Positions 26,022 to 34,272 of a stretch of 64,000 bases of DNA are shown in pieces (positions within the stretch are counted from its first letter, which is position 1; every line of letters starts with the position of its first letter). Source of the stretch: Amycolatopsis marina (lineage in GTDB: Bacteria; Actinomycetota; Actinomycetes; Mycobacteriales; Pseudonocardiaceae). The notes beneath the pieces are model-generated. The model saw nothing but the letters and a program-made list of their open reading frames with translations, was not told the origin of the DNA and made no database searches. Location: the NCBI RefSeq assembly GCF_900111885.1, contig NZ_FOKG01000026.1:1-64000 (forward strand). Direction: 5' to 3'. A program made the translations under genes and the position numbers.

Positions 26022-26843
26022 TCACCGGCCGGGAATGGTCACCTCGGTCACGGCACCGGCCAGCAGCGTGGGACCGGACGCCGAGGGTCCGGCCGTCGCC
26101 TCCCGCACATCGGCCACCACGGCGGTGATGTTGTCCGGGCCGCCGAGTTCGTTCGCCCGCTCTATCAACCGCCGCAGTGTGGGCTCCGGCTCCGCGCCCT
26201 CGGCCAGCGTGTCCTGGATCGTGTCGTCGGTGAGCACGCAGGTCACCCCGTCGGAACACAGGAGAATGCGATCGCCGGGAACGCAGTCGTGCACCGACAC
26301 GTCCGGTTCCCCGCCGTCACCCGCGAGCAGTGCCCGCATGAGCATGGACCGCCGGGGATGGTGGGCGGCCTCCTCTGCTGTCACCTGGCCGTCCGCGACC
26401 AGCTGTTCGACCAGCGTGTGATCCCTGGTGAGTCGTCGTAGCTCGGCGCCGCGAAGGAGGTATGCGCGGGAGTCGCCGATGTGCGCCAGCACGAATCCCG
26501 ATCCGTGCCAGAGCAGTGTGGTCATGGTGCAGCCCATCCCGGTGAGGTCCTCGTGCTCGCGCGCGAGGTCGGTGAGGGTGCCCGCGATGCCCGACACCGT
26601 CTCGGTGAGCAGCCGCGCCCCCGCGTCGGCGGTGATGCCGTCCGGGATGGACGGAACGGCTCTGCCCGCGAGCTCGGTGATGGCCACAGCGCTGGCGATC
26701 TCTCCGTGCGGCTGACCGCCGATACCGTCGGCCACGGCCAGCAGGCGAGGAGTTGCCAGGGCGGAGTCCTCGTTGCGGGACCGCCGTCGCCCAGGGTCGG
26801 AGGCGGCGGCGTAGTCGAGCCGGGGAACGCGGGGAGGTGTCAT
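26022..26843 (-). CDS. PP2C-type serine/threonine protein phosphatase
   Basis: A 273-aa soluble phosphatase with all main PP2C metal-binding motifs: RRRSRNEDS, VADGIGGQPHGE, GMGCTMTTLL, HIGDSRAYLL, RDHTLVEQLV, LCSDGV and GGPDNITAVV. No membrane segment is seen. It is divergent from the DNA methyltransferase and kinase genes with an inverted repeat between them, so it may reverse phosphorylation by that kinase. The physical proximity suggests this but does not prove it. Confidence 0.9.
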   Translation of the reverse strand: MTPPRVPRLDYAAASDPGRRRSRNEDSALATPRLLAVADGIGGQPHGEIASAVAITELAGRAVPSIPDGITADAGARLLTETVSGIAGTLTDLAREHEDLTGMGCTMTTLLWHGSGFVLAHIGDSRAYLLRGAELRRLTRDHTLVEQLVADGQVTAEEAAHHPRRSMLMRALLAGDGGEPDVSVHDCVPGDRILLCSDGVTCVLTDDTIQDTLAEGAEPEPTLRRLIERANELGGPDNITAVVADVREATAGPSASGPTLLAGAVTEVTIPGR

Positions 26844-26870
26844 GCATGCAGTAAATCAGTGGTTGATTCT

Positions 26871-26913
26871 GTTCACAAGCAGAAGTGCTGTGGAAAGTCT
26901 GAGACTTGTGAAC
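26871..26913. promoter_or_regulatory. Perfect 9-bp inverted repeat in the phosphatase/methyltransferase divergent region
   Basis: GTTCACAAG (26871-26879) and CTTGTGAAC (26905-26913) are perfect inverted copies separated by 25 bp. They lie in the 84-bp gap between the divergent starts at 26843 and 26928. The spacing places the arm centres 34 bp apart, so a protein bound to both could affect both promoters. Confidence 0.6.
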
Positions 26914-26927
26914 TAGGCTCCTGTGTC

Positions 26928-28703
26928 ATGGGTCAGGACGGGACAGTGAACGCCGGCGAGATCGCTCGGCTGGTGGACGTGGGGCGGGCGGCGGTGAGCA
27001 ACTGGCGCCGCAGGCACGAGGATTTCCCGCGGCCCGTCGGGGGCACCGCGTCCAGCCCGCTGTTCTCCCTGACCGAGGTGGAGACCTGGCTGCGGCGCAA
27101 CGGCAAACCGTTCCAACTCTCGGCCGCGGACCGCGCCTGGCAGGAGATCCGGGCGGCGGGCGACGACCTGCGGCTCGGCGAGCTCGTCGCCGAGGCCGGT
27201 GAGCGGCTACGCGCGGGTGCGCCCGGTGCCCGCGTGGACGGCGCGCTGGGGGACCTGTCGGCCGAGCGCGGTCCCGCCATGGCGTTCGAGGAACTGTGCG
27301 CGCGCTACTTCCGGGCGCACTCCCGCGGGCTTGACATCACCAGGCACGAGGTGGCCGTGCTGATGGCGCGGCTGGCGTGTGCCGAAGGGGCGACAGTGCT
27401 CGACCCGGCCTGCGGTGTCGGCACTCTCCTGCTGGCGGCGGGCCGGATCACCGCGCTGGGTCAGGAAGTCGGCGGAGCGGCCGCGCGCATCGCCGCGACC
27501 CGCCTCGAACTCCGTGGGATTCCGGCGCGGATCGTCGACGGGGATTCGCTGCGAGCGGATGCGTTCGCGGGCACGCTCGCCGACGCGGTGCTGTGTGATC
27601 CGCCGTTCAACGAGCGGTCCTGGGGATTCGACGATCTCACGGGAGATCCACGCTGGGAGTACGGGATGCCGCCCCGGGGTGAGCCGGAACTGGCGTGGGT
27701 GCAGCATTGTCTCGCGAAGGTGCGTCCCGGTGGGACGGTGGCGATCCTGATGCCGACCGCCGCGGCGAGCCGGCGGCCGGGCAGGCGTATCCGGGGCAAC
27801 CTCCTGCGCGCCGGTGCGCTGCTCGCCGTTCTCGGCCTCGGTGCGAGCGGGCCCGATCTGTGGCTGTTGCGCAGGCCCGAGCCCGGGGCGCCACCGCCCT
27901 CGCGGATCCTGCTCGGTGAGTACGACGGAGACCTGCGGGCGGTGGAGCACGCGTGGGTCCGGTTCCGGCAGGATTCCGCGGCGGCGGGTGCGGTGCGGAT
28001 CATCGATCTGCTGGACGAGGACGTCGATCTGAGCCCCGCGCGCGCGATGAGCACACGACGCGACGGCGAACTCGTGCGGGAGTTCAACACGGCGGCCGAC
28101 CGGCTCAGGGGAGCGACGCGACCCGCCGTACCGGAACTCGAGCAGCTGCAGGGACCCGGGCCACAGGCCTCGACGACCGTCGCGGACCTCATCGCGGCCG
28201 GACACGTGCGAGTCCGGTACGCCCCGCCGGGGACGGCGCCCGTGGCCGGGCATGGTCCGATGCTGACGGCGGGGGACGTGGCCGTGGGATGCGCGGCCAG
28301 CGGGCGGACCGGCGCGGGGGACGGCACGGACAGCGATGTTGTCGAGGTTCGCGCCGGGGATGTCGTCGCTTCGCCCTCCGGTGCGGTCCGGGTGGTGTCG
28401 GAGGCGGCCGTGCTCGGTCCTTCGCTCGCGCGCTACCGCGTCGATCCCCAGCGGGTCGACCCCGAGTTCCTCGCGGGAGTGTTGCGGACCGCGACGGCGA
28501 AGTCGCCAGGTCTGTCGAGCAGGATCGATCCGAGGCGGATTCGGCTGCCCAGCCTTTCGCTGGCGGAGCAGCGAAGGTACGGCGCGGCGATGAGGGAGCT
28601 GCAGGTCGTGGCCGACGCGACCCGGGAGGCGGCTGAGGCGGGGCAACGGCTGCTCCGGCTAGGCTGCGAAGGCCTGGTCACCGGACACCTCGGCCCACAA
28701 TGA
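26928..28703 (+). CDS. Solo N6-adenine DNA methyltransferase: HTH, HsdM-like and HsdS-like fusion
   Basis: A 591-aa protein in three parts. Residues ~6-50 form a helix-turn-helix (NAGEIARLVDVGRAAVSNWR) with a following FSLTEVETWLRRNGK segment. The middle is an HsdM-like methyltransferase with motif I LDPACGVGTLLLAAG (about 158) and motif IV CDPPFNE (Asp224), a DPPF form of the N6-adenine methyltransferase motif. The C-terminal part ends with IRLPSLSLAEQRRYGAAM (about 538), which resembles the conserved end of type I specificity (HsdS) domains. No restriction subunit lies nearby. Start: ATG 26928; GTG 26946 is an alternative. It is followed after 28 bp by a protein kinase gene, probably cotranscribed. 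Role: sequence-specific methylation with possible transcriptional or defence function (inference). Confidence 0.8.
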   Translation: MGQDGTVNAGEIARLVDVGRAAVSNWRRRHEDFPRPVGGTASSPLFSLTEVETWLRRNGKPFQLSAADRAWQEIRAAGDDLRLGELVAEAGERLRAGAPGARVDGALGDLSAERGPAMAFEELCARYFRAHSRGLDITRHEVAVLMARLACAEGATVLDPACGVGTLLLAAGRITALGQEVGGAAARIAATRLELRGIPARIVDGDSLRADAFAGTLADAVLCDPPFNERSWGFDDLTGDPRWEYGMPPRGEPELAWVQHCLAKVRPGGTVAILMPTAAASRRPGRRIRGNLLRAGALLAVLGLGASGPDLWLLRRPEPGAPPPSRILLGEYDGDLRAVEHAWVRFRQDSAAAGAVRIIDLLDEDVDLSPARAMSTRRDGELVREFNTAADRLRGATRPAVPELEQLQGPGPQASTTVADLIAAGHVRVRYAPPGTAPVAGHGPMLTAGDVAVGCAASGRTGAGDGTDSDVVEVRAGDVVASPSGAVRVVSEAAVLGPSLARYRVDPQRVDPEFLAGVLRTATAKSPGLSSRIDPRRIRLPSLSLAEQRRYGAAMRELQVVADATREAAEAGQRLLRLGCEGLVTGHLGPQ

Positions 28704-28731
28704 GCATGGTGCGGTCCCACCGGCGAGTGAG

Positions 28732-29649
28732 GTGTTTGTGCTGCTGATCGCCGAGCGATACGAACTCGACGAGCTTCCCCTCGGCAGGGGCGGGATGGGC
28801 ACGGTGCACCGGGGCCACGACCGGCATCTCGACCGCACCGTCGCGGTGAAGTTCCTCGCGCTGCCCGGTGGACCGGACGGTGACCTGGAGCGGCGGTTCA
28901 TCCGGGAGGCCCGCATACTTGCCCGCCTCGAGCATCCGGGTGCGCCGGTGCTGCACGACTTCGGGACGTTCGAGGGCAGGCCGTTCCAGGTGCTGCAGTT
29001 CATCGAGGGTGTCACCATCGACGATCTGGTGGGGGAGCACGGTCCGGTGCCGGTGGCGTGGTCCGCGGCGATCGCCGCCCAGGCGTGCGCCGTGCTGGCG
29101 GCGGCGCACGAACTCGGTATCTGCCACCGCGACCTCAAGCCGACCAACCTGATGCTCTGCCCCGACGGCGGTGTGAAGGTGCTCGACTTCGGTCTCGCGA
29201 TCCTGCGCGAGGTCGACGTCGCGCGCTTCACCAGGGCGGGACAGATCCTCGGCACGCCTGCCTACATGCCGCCGGAGCAGATCCAGCGTGGTGTCTCCGG
29301 CCCCGCGGGTGACCTGTACGCACTCGGCTGTGTGCTGTACGAACTGCTGACCGGCGAGCAGTTGTTCACCGGCCCCACGGCGTTCTCGGTGTTCGAGAAG
29401 CAGGTACACGAACCCCCGCCGGACGTCCCGGGGCTGCCCGCCGGGCTCAGTTGCGTGCTGCGCGAGCTCCTGGAGAAGGACCCGGCGAAACGGCCGCGCG
29501 ATGCCACCGAGCTGTACCGCAGGCTCGCGCCGTTCGCCGTGGAGCTGCCGATGCTGCCCGGCTTCCTGCATCCGGTGGCGCGGCCCAGCCCCGCCCGGAT
29601 GTACACGCACATGGCGGGCAGGCTGCTCGACCCCGGTCTCGACGGCTGA
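28732..29649 (+). CDS. Soluble serine/threonine protein kinase
   Basis: A 305-aa Hanks-type kinase consisting almost only of the catalytic domain. Visible are the glycine loop GRGGMGTV (18-25), the ATP lysine AVKFL (Lys40), catalytic HRDLKPTN (Asp134), the DFG motif LDFGLA (Asp152), and PPEQ at the APE position. There is no transmembrane helix or PASTA domain, unlike PknB-type kinases, so it should be cytoplasmic. GTG 28732 is used; GTG 28738 is possible. It is 28 bp downstream of the methyltransferase gene. A PP2C phosphatase is divergent upstream. Confidence 0.88.
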   Translation: MFVLLIAERYELDELPLGRGGMGTVHRGHDRHLDRTVAVKFLALPGGPDGDLERRFIREARILARLEHPGAPVLHDFGTFEGRPFQVLQFIEGVTIDDLVGEHGPVPVAWSAAIAAQACAVLAAAHELGICHRDLKPTNLMLCPDGGVKVLDFGLAILREVDVARFTRAGQILGTPAYMPPEQIQRGVSGPAGDLYALGCVLYELLTGEQLFTGPTAFSVFEKQVHEPPPDVPGLPAGLSCVLRELLEKDPAKRPRDATELYRRLAPFAVELPMLPGFLHPVARPSPARMYTHMAGRLLDPGLDG

Positions 29650-29652
29650 AGC

Positions 29653-29673
29653 GGAAACCGTCGACGAGTTTCC
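29653..29673. terminator. Hairpin between the convergent kinase and methyltransferase genes
   Basis: GGAAAC (29653-29658) pairs with GTTTCC (29668-29673); the loop contains the self-complementary CGTCGACG. It lies four bases after the kinase stop and 20 bases before the end of the opposing gene. There is no U-tract. Confidence 0.45.
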
Positions 29674-29693
29674 TCCGGTGTGACTGCCGTGCT

Positions 29694-30323
29694 TCACGGT
29701 CCCGGTTTGCGGGCGACAAGCCGTTCGACGATGCCGAGCTTGAAGCGCTCCTGGCGTTCCACCGCGAAGCCCTGTGCCGTCACGTCGTTGATCGGCCTGC
29801 GCCGGAAGTGCTCCCCGCCGAGTGGAATGGAGACCAGTTCGAGCAGGCGCTGGATCAATCGGACGGGTGCCGAGGTGCTCACCACGTGGTCGGCCAGCAC
29901 CAGTCGTCCACCAGGGCGCAGGACCCGCCGCATCTCGGCGATCGCGACCCGCTCGTCGGGGATTGCGCACAGCGAGAAGGTGCTCACCACGGTGTCGAAG
30001 GAGTCGTCCGGGAACTCGAGCCGCTGTGCGTCACCTTCGTGCAGGTCGACCGGGCGTCCGAGCTCCTCGACCCGCAGGCGGGCCTGCTCCAGCATGGCCG
30101 GGCTGAGATCGACACCGGTCACCGTCGCGTCGTCACTGTAGAACGGCAGGTTCAGGCCGGTTCCCACGGCGACTTCGAGCACGCGGCCGTGTGCCTGCCC
30201 GCAGACCCACTGCCGGGTGTCGCCGAAGAACTTCCGGTCGGCGAATCCCATCTGCCGGTCATAGTTGCGTGAATGCTTGTCCCAGTAGCGGCGTAAGCGC
30301 GCCAGTTGCTTCGCGGAGGACAC
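29694..30323 (-). CDS. Class I SAM-dependent methyltransferase (UbiE/PmtA-like)
   Basis: A 209-aa methyltransferase with motif I VLEVAVGTGLNLPFY, GVDLSPAMLEQARLR, and FDTVVSTFSLCAIPD followed by EMRRVLRPGGRLVLADHV. The pattern DKHSRNYDRQMGFADRKFFG at the start is typical of a group annotated as phosphatidylethanolamine or quinone methyltransferases. The GTG at 30323 has AAAGGAG upstream at suitable spacing; the longer frame to 30806 runs through non-coding sequence. The substrate is unknown. It borders the siderophore locus but shows no specific link with it. Confidence 0.82.
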   Translation of the reverse strand: MSSAKQLARLRRYWDKHSRNYDRQMGFADRKFFGDTRQWVCGQAHGRVLEVAVGTGLNLPFYSDDATVTGVDLSPAMLEQARLRVEELGRPVDLHEGDAQRLEFPDDSFDTVVSTFSLCAIPDERVAIAEMRRVLRPGGRLVLADHVVSTSAPVRLIQRLLELVSIPLGGEHFRRRPINDVTAQGFAVERQERFKLGIVERLVARKPGP

Positions 30324-30459
30324 CCGGCAGCTCCTTTCGGTCGAGAGGAATTCATGCCGATTCTGCTGCCGGACGGTAGTGGGCGCGAGGGGTGAGCGAG
30401 CGCCCGGCGACGCCGACCAGCCCTCGCACCCGGAATTGATCGAGACAGACGAATTCCGG

Positions 30460-31413
30460 TCAGGGGCGGGGGTGGGTGGTGAGGTAGCCGCCCATGGTGG
30501 TGAAGTAGTCGGCCGCGGCGTACTCGGTACCGTCCTCCGTGCGGACCCGCTCGATCGCCAGGCCGTGGTTGCGGCCGAACCGAGCGTCGGCGCCCGCGAC
30601 GATGACGACCGCGTCGCCCTCCTTGATGAAGATCCGGCCCGGCGTACCGCCGTAGCGGCCTTCGGACACCGAGGCACGAACGATCCGCAGACGCTCGCCG
30701 CGATGGAAGGTGAACGCGTTGGGATAGGGGTCGGACTGGGCGCGGACCAGCCGGTCGATGTCCGCCGCGGGCCAGGACCAGTCGATCCGGCTGTCCTCGA
30801 TGGCACGCTTGTGGAAGAAGCTCGCCTTCGACCTGTCCTGCGGGGTCCACTCGGCCCGGCCCGAAGTGATCAGGGCGAGGGACTCGGTGACAACGGGCTC
30901 GATGAGGTCGACGGTCTTGTGGAACAGGTCGGTCGTGGTGTCGCGCGGGCCCACCGCTACCGCGCGCTGGAGGACGATGTCGCCCGCGTCGAGTTCGGCA
31001 TCCATCATGTGGGCGGTCACGCCCACTTCGGACTCGCCGTTGATCAGTGCCCAGATCAGCGGCGAGAATCCGGCGTAGGCGGGCAGCAGCGAGTCGTGCA
31101 CGTTCAGCGTGCCGTGGCGGGGCATCGTGAAGATCTCCGGCGGGATCCAGGTACGCCAGTTGTTCGCGACGATCAGGTCCGGGTCTGCCTCCTTGAGCCT
31201 GGACATCAACTCCTCGTCGTCGGGCCGGTTGCGCAGCAGAACCTCGACGCCGTGCTCCTCGGCCAGATCCGCGACCGAGTCGGACCAGATGCGCTCGTAG
31301 GCGTGCTCGGACTTCGGGTGGGTGACCACCAGCACCACCTCGTGCTCCGAGTCCAGCAGCGCACGCAGGGTCCGATGCCCCCACGTCTGGTACCCGAACA
31401 TGACGACCCGCAT
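30460..31413 (-). CDS. N5-hydroxyornithine formyltransferase (siderophore tailoring)
   Basis: A 317-aa protein of the methionyl-tRNA formyltransferase superfamily. The catalytic Asn-His-Asp set is visible in LNVHDSLLPAYAGFSPLIWA and AELDAGDIVLQ, and an Fmt-like C-terminal domain follows (SDPYPNAFTFHRGERLRI). It is too divergent and in the wrong context for the translation enzyme. Beside the ornithine hydroxylase and NRPS genes it is expected to transfer formyl from 10-formyl-THF to N5-hydroxyornithine, as CchA does for coelichelin. GAGGAGGGG precedes the ATG. An iron-box-like site lies about 50 bp upstream. Confidence 0.88.
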   Translation of the reverse strand: MRVVMFGYQTWGHRTLRALLDSEHEVVLVVTHPKSEHAYERIWSDSVADLAEEHGVEVLLRNRPDDEELMSRLKEADPDLIVANNWRTWIPPEIFTMPRHGTLNVHDSLLPAYAGFSPLIWALINGESEVGVTAHMMDAELDAGDIVLQRAVAVGPRDTTTDLFHKTVDLIEPVVTESLALITSGRAEWTPQDRSKASFFHKRAIEDSRIDWSWPAADIDRLVRAQSDPYPNAFTFHRGERLRIVRASVSEGRYGGTPGRIFIKEGDAVVIVAGADARFGRNHGLAIERVRTEDGTEYAAADYFTTMGGYLTTHPRP

Positions 31414-31461
31414 GGGCCCCTCCTCATCTCGCGATCACGGCCCCGGCAAACCGGGCTAGTA

Positions 31462-31476
31462 AAGCAAGGCTTGCCT
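31462..31476. promoter_or_regulatory. Iron-box-like site upstream of the formyltransferase
   Basis: AAGCAAGGCTTGCCT contains the 11-bp palindrome GCAAGGCTTGC and matches the core of the DmdR/IdeR consensus AGGTTAGGCTAACCT at 10 of 15 positions. It lies about 50 bp before the formyltransferase start codon. Confidence 0.5.
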
Positions 31477-31542
31477 TCTTAAGCAATGTTCGCCGTGGGG
31501 ACGAACATCACCCTCGAAAGTACTAACTGAGGGCGCACTAAG

Positions 31543-31561
31543 TTAGGTTAGGGTTTCCTCG
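31543..31561. promoter_or_regulatory. Iron box upstream of the ornithine hydroxylase
   Basis: TTAGGTTAGGGTTTCCTCG matches the DmdR/IdeR consensus TTAGGTTAGGCTAACCTAA at 14 of 19 positions, with a perfect left half. It lies about 97 bp before the hydroxylase start and should repress the operon when iron is plentiful. Confidence 0.72.
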
Positions 31562-31657
31562 GTCTGAACGGCGTGTGCTGCGCGGGAGCCGTCCGTGCGA
31601 GGCCGCCGGGGCAGGCACCGAGACGGACAAGCGGCGCTGCCGCGCGATGGGACAGGT

Positions 31658-33046
31658 ATGGCACAGGTATTTCTCGACCACGAGACACCGGTATACGACC
31701 TCGTCGGGGTGGGGTTCGGGCCCTCGAACCTCGCGCTGGCGATCGCGCTGACCGAGCACAACGCGGCCGCGGGCCCCGGCAGCAGCGACACGGTGACCGC
31801 CCACTTTCTTGAGCGTCAGCCGTGTTTCGGGTGGCACAGAGGAATGCTGATCGAGGACGCCACCATGCAGGTGTCGTTCCTGAAGGACCTCGTGACGCTG
31901 CGCAACCCGGCCAGCCGGTTCAGCTTCCTCTCCTACCTGCACAGCAAGGGCAGGCTGGTCGACTTCGTCAACCACAAGAACCTGTTCCCGCTGCGAGTCG
32001 AGTTCCACGACTACTTCGAGTGGTCGGCCGCGCAGGTGGACGATCTCGTCTCGTACGACCAGGAGGTCGTCGCGGTCCGGCCGGTGCGGGCCGACGGCGA
32101 CGACGAGGTGCTGTACGTCGACGTGGAGACCAGGACCCCCGGCGGGCGCAGCGAGGTGTTCCGCGCCCGCAATCTGGTGGTGGCCACCGGTCTGCGGCCG
32201 AACCTGCCCGAGGGGGTGACCACCTCCGACCGGGTGTGGCACAACCGGGAACTCATGCACCGGGTCGACGGTATCGACGAGGACACGGCGTCGCGGTTCG
32301 TGGTGATCGGCGCGGGCCAGAGTGCCGCCGAGGTGACCGCCTTCCTGCACGGCAGGTTCCCGCGTGCCGAAGTGTGCTCGGTGTTCTCGAGGTTCGGCTA
32401 CAGCCCGTCCGACGACAGCGCGTTCGCCAACCGGGTCTTCGACCCGGACGCGGTGGACGAGTTCTACGGGGCGCCGGAGGACACGAAACAGCGGATCATG
32501 GGCTACCACGCCAACACGAACTACTCGGTCGTGGACCTCGAACTGATCGATGACCTGTACCGCCGCATGTACCGGGAGCGGGTGCTCGGCCGGGAGCGGT
32601 TGCGTCTGTTCAACGTGTCCCGTCCGGTCGAGGTGGCCGAGACCGGGGACGGCGTGCGAGTCACCGTCGAATCACTCACGTCGGGTGCGCGGACGGAACT
32701 CGAATCGGACGTCGTGGTCTATTCGACCGGATACCGGCCGGACGACTCGCTGCCCCTGCTGGGCGAACTGGCAGGCCGCTGCCTGCGCGACGAGCACGGC
32801 AGGCTCGACGTCGAACGGGACTATCGCATCCGGACCGACGCCGCTGTGCGAACCGGTATCTACCTGCAGGGTGGCGGCACGGAGCACACGCACGGCATCA
32901 CATCCTCCCTGCTGTCCAACAACGCGGTGCGATCCGGAGAGATCCTCCGGTCCATTCTGTACAGCAAGCGGGCCGCGGTGCCCGGGGTCCCCGAGACACG
33001 TGGGCCACAGGCGCGCTATGCGGTGAGCGGTAGCGCCTCCACCTAG
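31658..33046 (+). CDS. L-ornithine N5-monooxygenase
   Basis: A 462-aa flavin- and NADPH-dependent hydroxylase of the SidA/PvdA/IucD family, making N5-hydroxy-L-ornithine. The FAD site GVGFGPSNLALAIAL lies near the N-terminus, followed by HRGMLIEDATMQVSFLKDLV, the NADPH site VIGAGQSAAEV, and the C-terminal D/ATGY-type motif YSTGYRPD. The ATG at 31658 starts a normal N-terminus (MAQVFLDHETPVYDLVGVGF); the frame upstream to 31595 is arginine-rich and unlikely to be translated. It heads the probable operon that continues with the binding protein and NRPS. Confidence 0.93.
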   Translation: MAQVFLDHETPVYDLVGVGFGPSNLALAIALTEHNAAAGPGSSDTVTAHFLERQPCFGWHRGMLIEDATMQVSFLKDLVTLRNPASRFSFLSYLHSKGRLVDFVNHKNLFPLRVEFHDYFEWSAAQVDDLVSYDQEVVAVRPVRADGDDEVLYVDVETRTPGGRSEVFRARNLVVATGLRPNLPEGVTTSDRVWHNRELMHRVDGIDEDTASRFVVIGAGQSAAEVTAFLHGRFPRAEVCSVFSRFGYSPSDDSAFANRVFDPDAVDEFYGAPEDTKQRIMGYHANTNYSVVDLELIDDLYRRMYRERVLGRERLRLFNVSRPVEVAETGDGVRVTVESLTSGARTELESDVVVYSTGYRPDDSLPLLGELAGRCLRDEHGRLDVERDYRIRTDAAVRTGIYLQGGGTEHTHGITSSLLSNNAVRSGEILRSILYSKRAAVPGVPETRGPQARYAVSGSAST

Positions 33047-33137
33047 GAGGTATCCCCGTCCCCTCCGCGCGGCGAGGGCAGGCGGGTGTCGGAGATCTGT
33101 TGTCCACGTCGCGTGAGTTTCCCCGAAAGGTTGAACC

Positions 33138-34160
33138 ATGTCCCCGAAAACCCACTTCCGGCTGTTACGGAGCCTGCCCGCGGCTCTGCTGGCGTTCGTG
33201 CTCGCCGCGGTACTGGCCGGCTGCGGCGCGTCCGGCGAGGAGCCCGCTGACGCGGGTGCGCCCTCCGGCGACGCCACATTCCCCGTCACTGTCGAGCACA
33301 AGTACGGCAGTACGGAGATCCCCGCCGAGCCGAAGCGGGTCGTCACCCTAGGACTGTCCGATCAGGACGCCGTGCTCGCGCTCGGCGTCAAACCGGTCGG
33401 CGCTGTCGACTGGTTCAAGGAGCAGCCGTACGGGAAATGGCCGTGGGCCAAGGAACTCTGGGGCGACCAGCCACCTGAGATCGTCGGTGAGCGCGACGAG
33501 TACAACATGGAGAAGATCGCCGAACTCGATCCTGATCTGATCATCGCCCAGTACTCGGGGATGACCAAGGAACAGTACGACACCCTCTCGCAGCAGTTCC
33601 CCGTCGTCGCGCAGCCCAAGGGTTTCGAGGACTACCAGGCGCCGTGGCAGGACATGACGCGGGCGATCGGCACCGCCCTCGGCAAATCGGCGGAGGCCGA
33701 GGAACTGATCAACGGCATCGACCAGCGGTTCGCGCAGGTGCGCGAGAAGCACCCGGAGTGGGCCGAGCTGACCGCCGTGGTGGGTGAGCCCTACGAGCCG
33801 GGCAAGTTCTCCGCCTTCTCGCCGAACGACCCGAAGATGGTGTTCCTCACGGAGATGGGCTTCACCTCCCCGGAGCCGTTCACGAAGGCCGTCGGTGACC
33901 AGACCGTGGCGGACTTCAGTTTCGAACGGCTGGACCTGATGAACGCCGACCGGCTGCTCTGGCTGGTGGCGACACCGGACGCGGAGCAGATGCTGACCGG
34001 CGACCCGCTGTACTCGCAGCTGGAGGTCGTGCAGGAGAACCGCGACCTGTTCCTGCCCTACGAGAACCCGGACATCGGCGCGGCACTGTCGTTCAACACC
34101 GTGCTGAGCATTCCCTACGCCATCGACGAGGTGGTGTCGATGCTCGAGTCCGTGAAGTAA
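33138..34160 (+). CDS. Siderophore-binding lipoprotein of an iron ABC importer
   Basis: A 340-aa lipoprotein of the FecB/FhuD type III binding-protein family. The signal peptide ends in the lipobox VLAGC at about residues 27-31. The mature part has the expected VTVEHKYGSTEIPAEPKRVV start, LGLSDQDAVLALGVKPVGAV, and EKIAELDPDLIIAQYSGMTK. GAAAGG precedes the ATG. It probably captures the ferric form of the product made by the NRPS and passes it to the FecCD-type permeases encoded about 21 kb downstream. Confidence 0.9.
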   Translation: MSPKTHFRLLRSLPAALLAFVLAAVLAGCGASGEEPADAGAPSGDATFPVTVEHKYGSTEIPAEPKRVVTLGLSDQDAVLALGVKPVGAVDWFKEQPYGKWPWAKELWGDQPPEIVGERDEYNMEKIAELDPDLIIAQYSGMTKEQYDTLSQQFPVVAQPKGFEDYQAPWQDMTRAIGTALGKSAEAEELINGIDQRFAQVREKHPEWAELTAVVGEPYEPGKFSAFSPNDPKMVFLTEMGFTSPEPFTKAVGDQTVADFSFERLDLMNADRLLWLVATPDAEQMLTGDPLYSQLEVVQENRDLFLPYENPDIGAALSFNTVLSIPYAIDEVVSMLESVK

Positions 34161-34180
34161 CGCGTTTTCCGAGATCTCCG

Positions 34181-34212
34181 CACCGGCCGGTCACCGTGGT
34201 GGCCGGCCGGTG
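34181..34212 (+). terminator. Very stable hairpin between the binding-protein and NRPS genes
   Basis: The 32-nt segment has arms 34181-34195 and 34198-34212 that pair at all 15 positions with one T-G wobble; the innermost pairs must open to form a loop. Outside it, CTCCG and CGGAG can extend the stem past a small bulge. It lies inside a probable operon, 61 bp before the NRPS start, so it may be a partial terminator, an attenuator or an RNA-stabilising element. Confidence 0.7.
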
Positions 34213-34272
34213 ATCGCGGAGGCGACGCGGATCGTGATCCCGCGCCCTTGACCGGATGGAAGGCCTCTCGAC

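Noticed and set aside
30460..31413. Translation-initiation methionyl-tRNA formyltransferase
   Set aside because: It is a paralogue beside the ornithine hydroxylase and NRPS, and the canonical fmt/def neighbourhood is missing.
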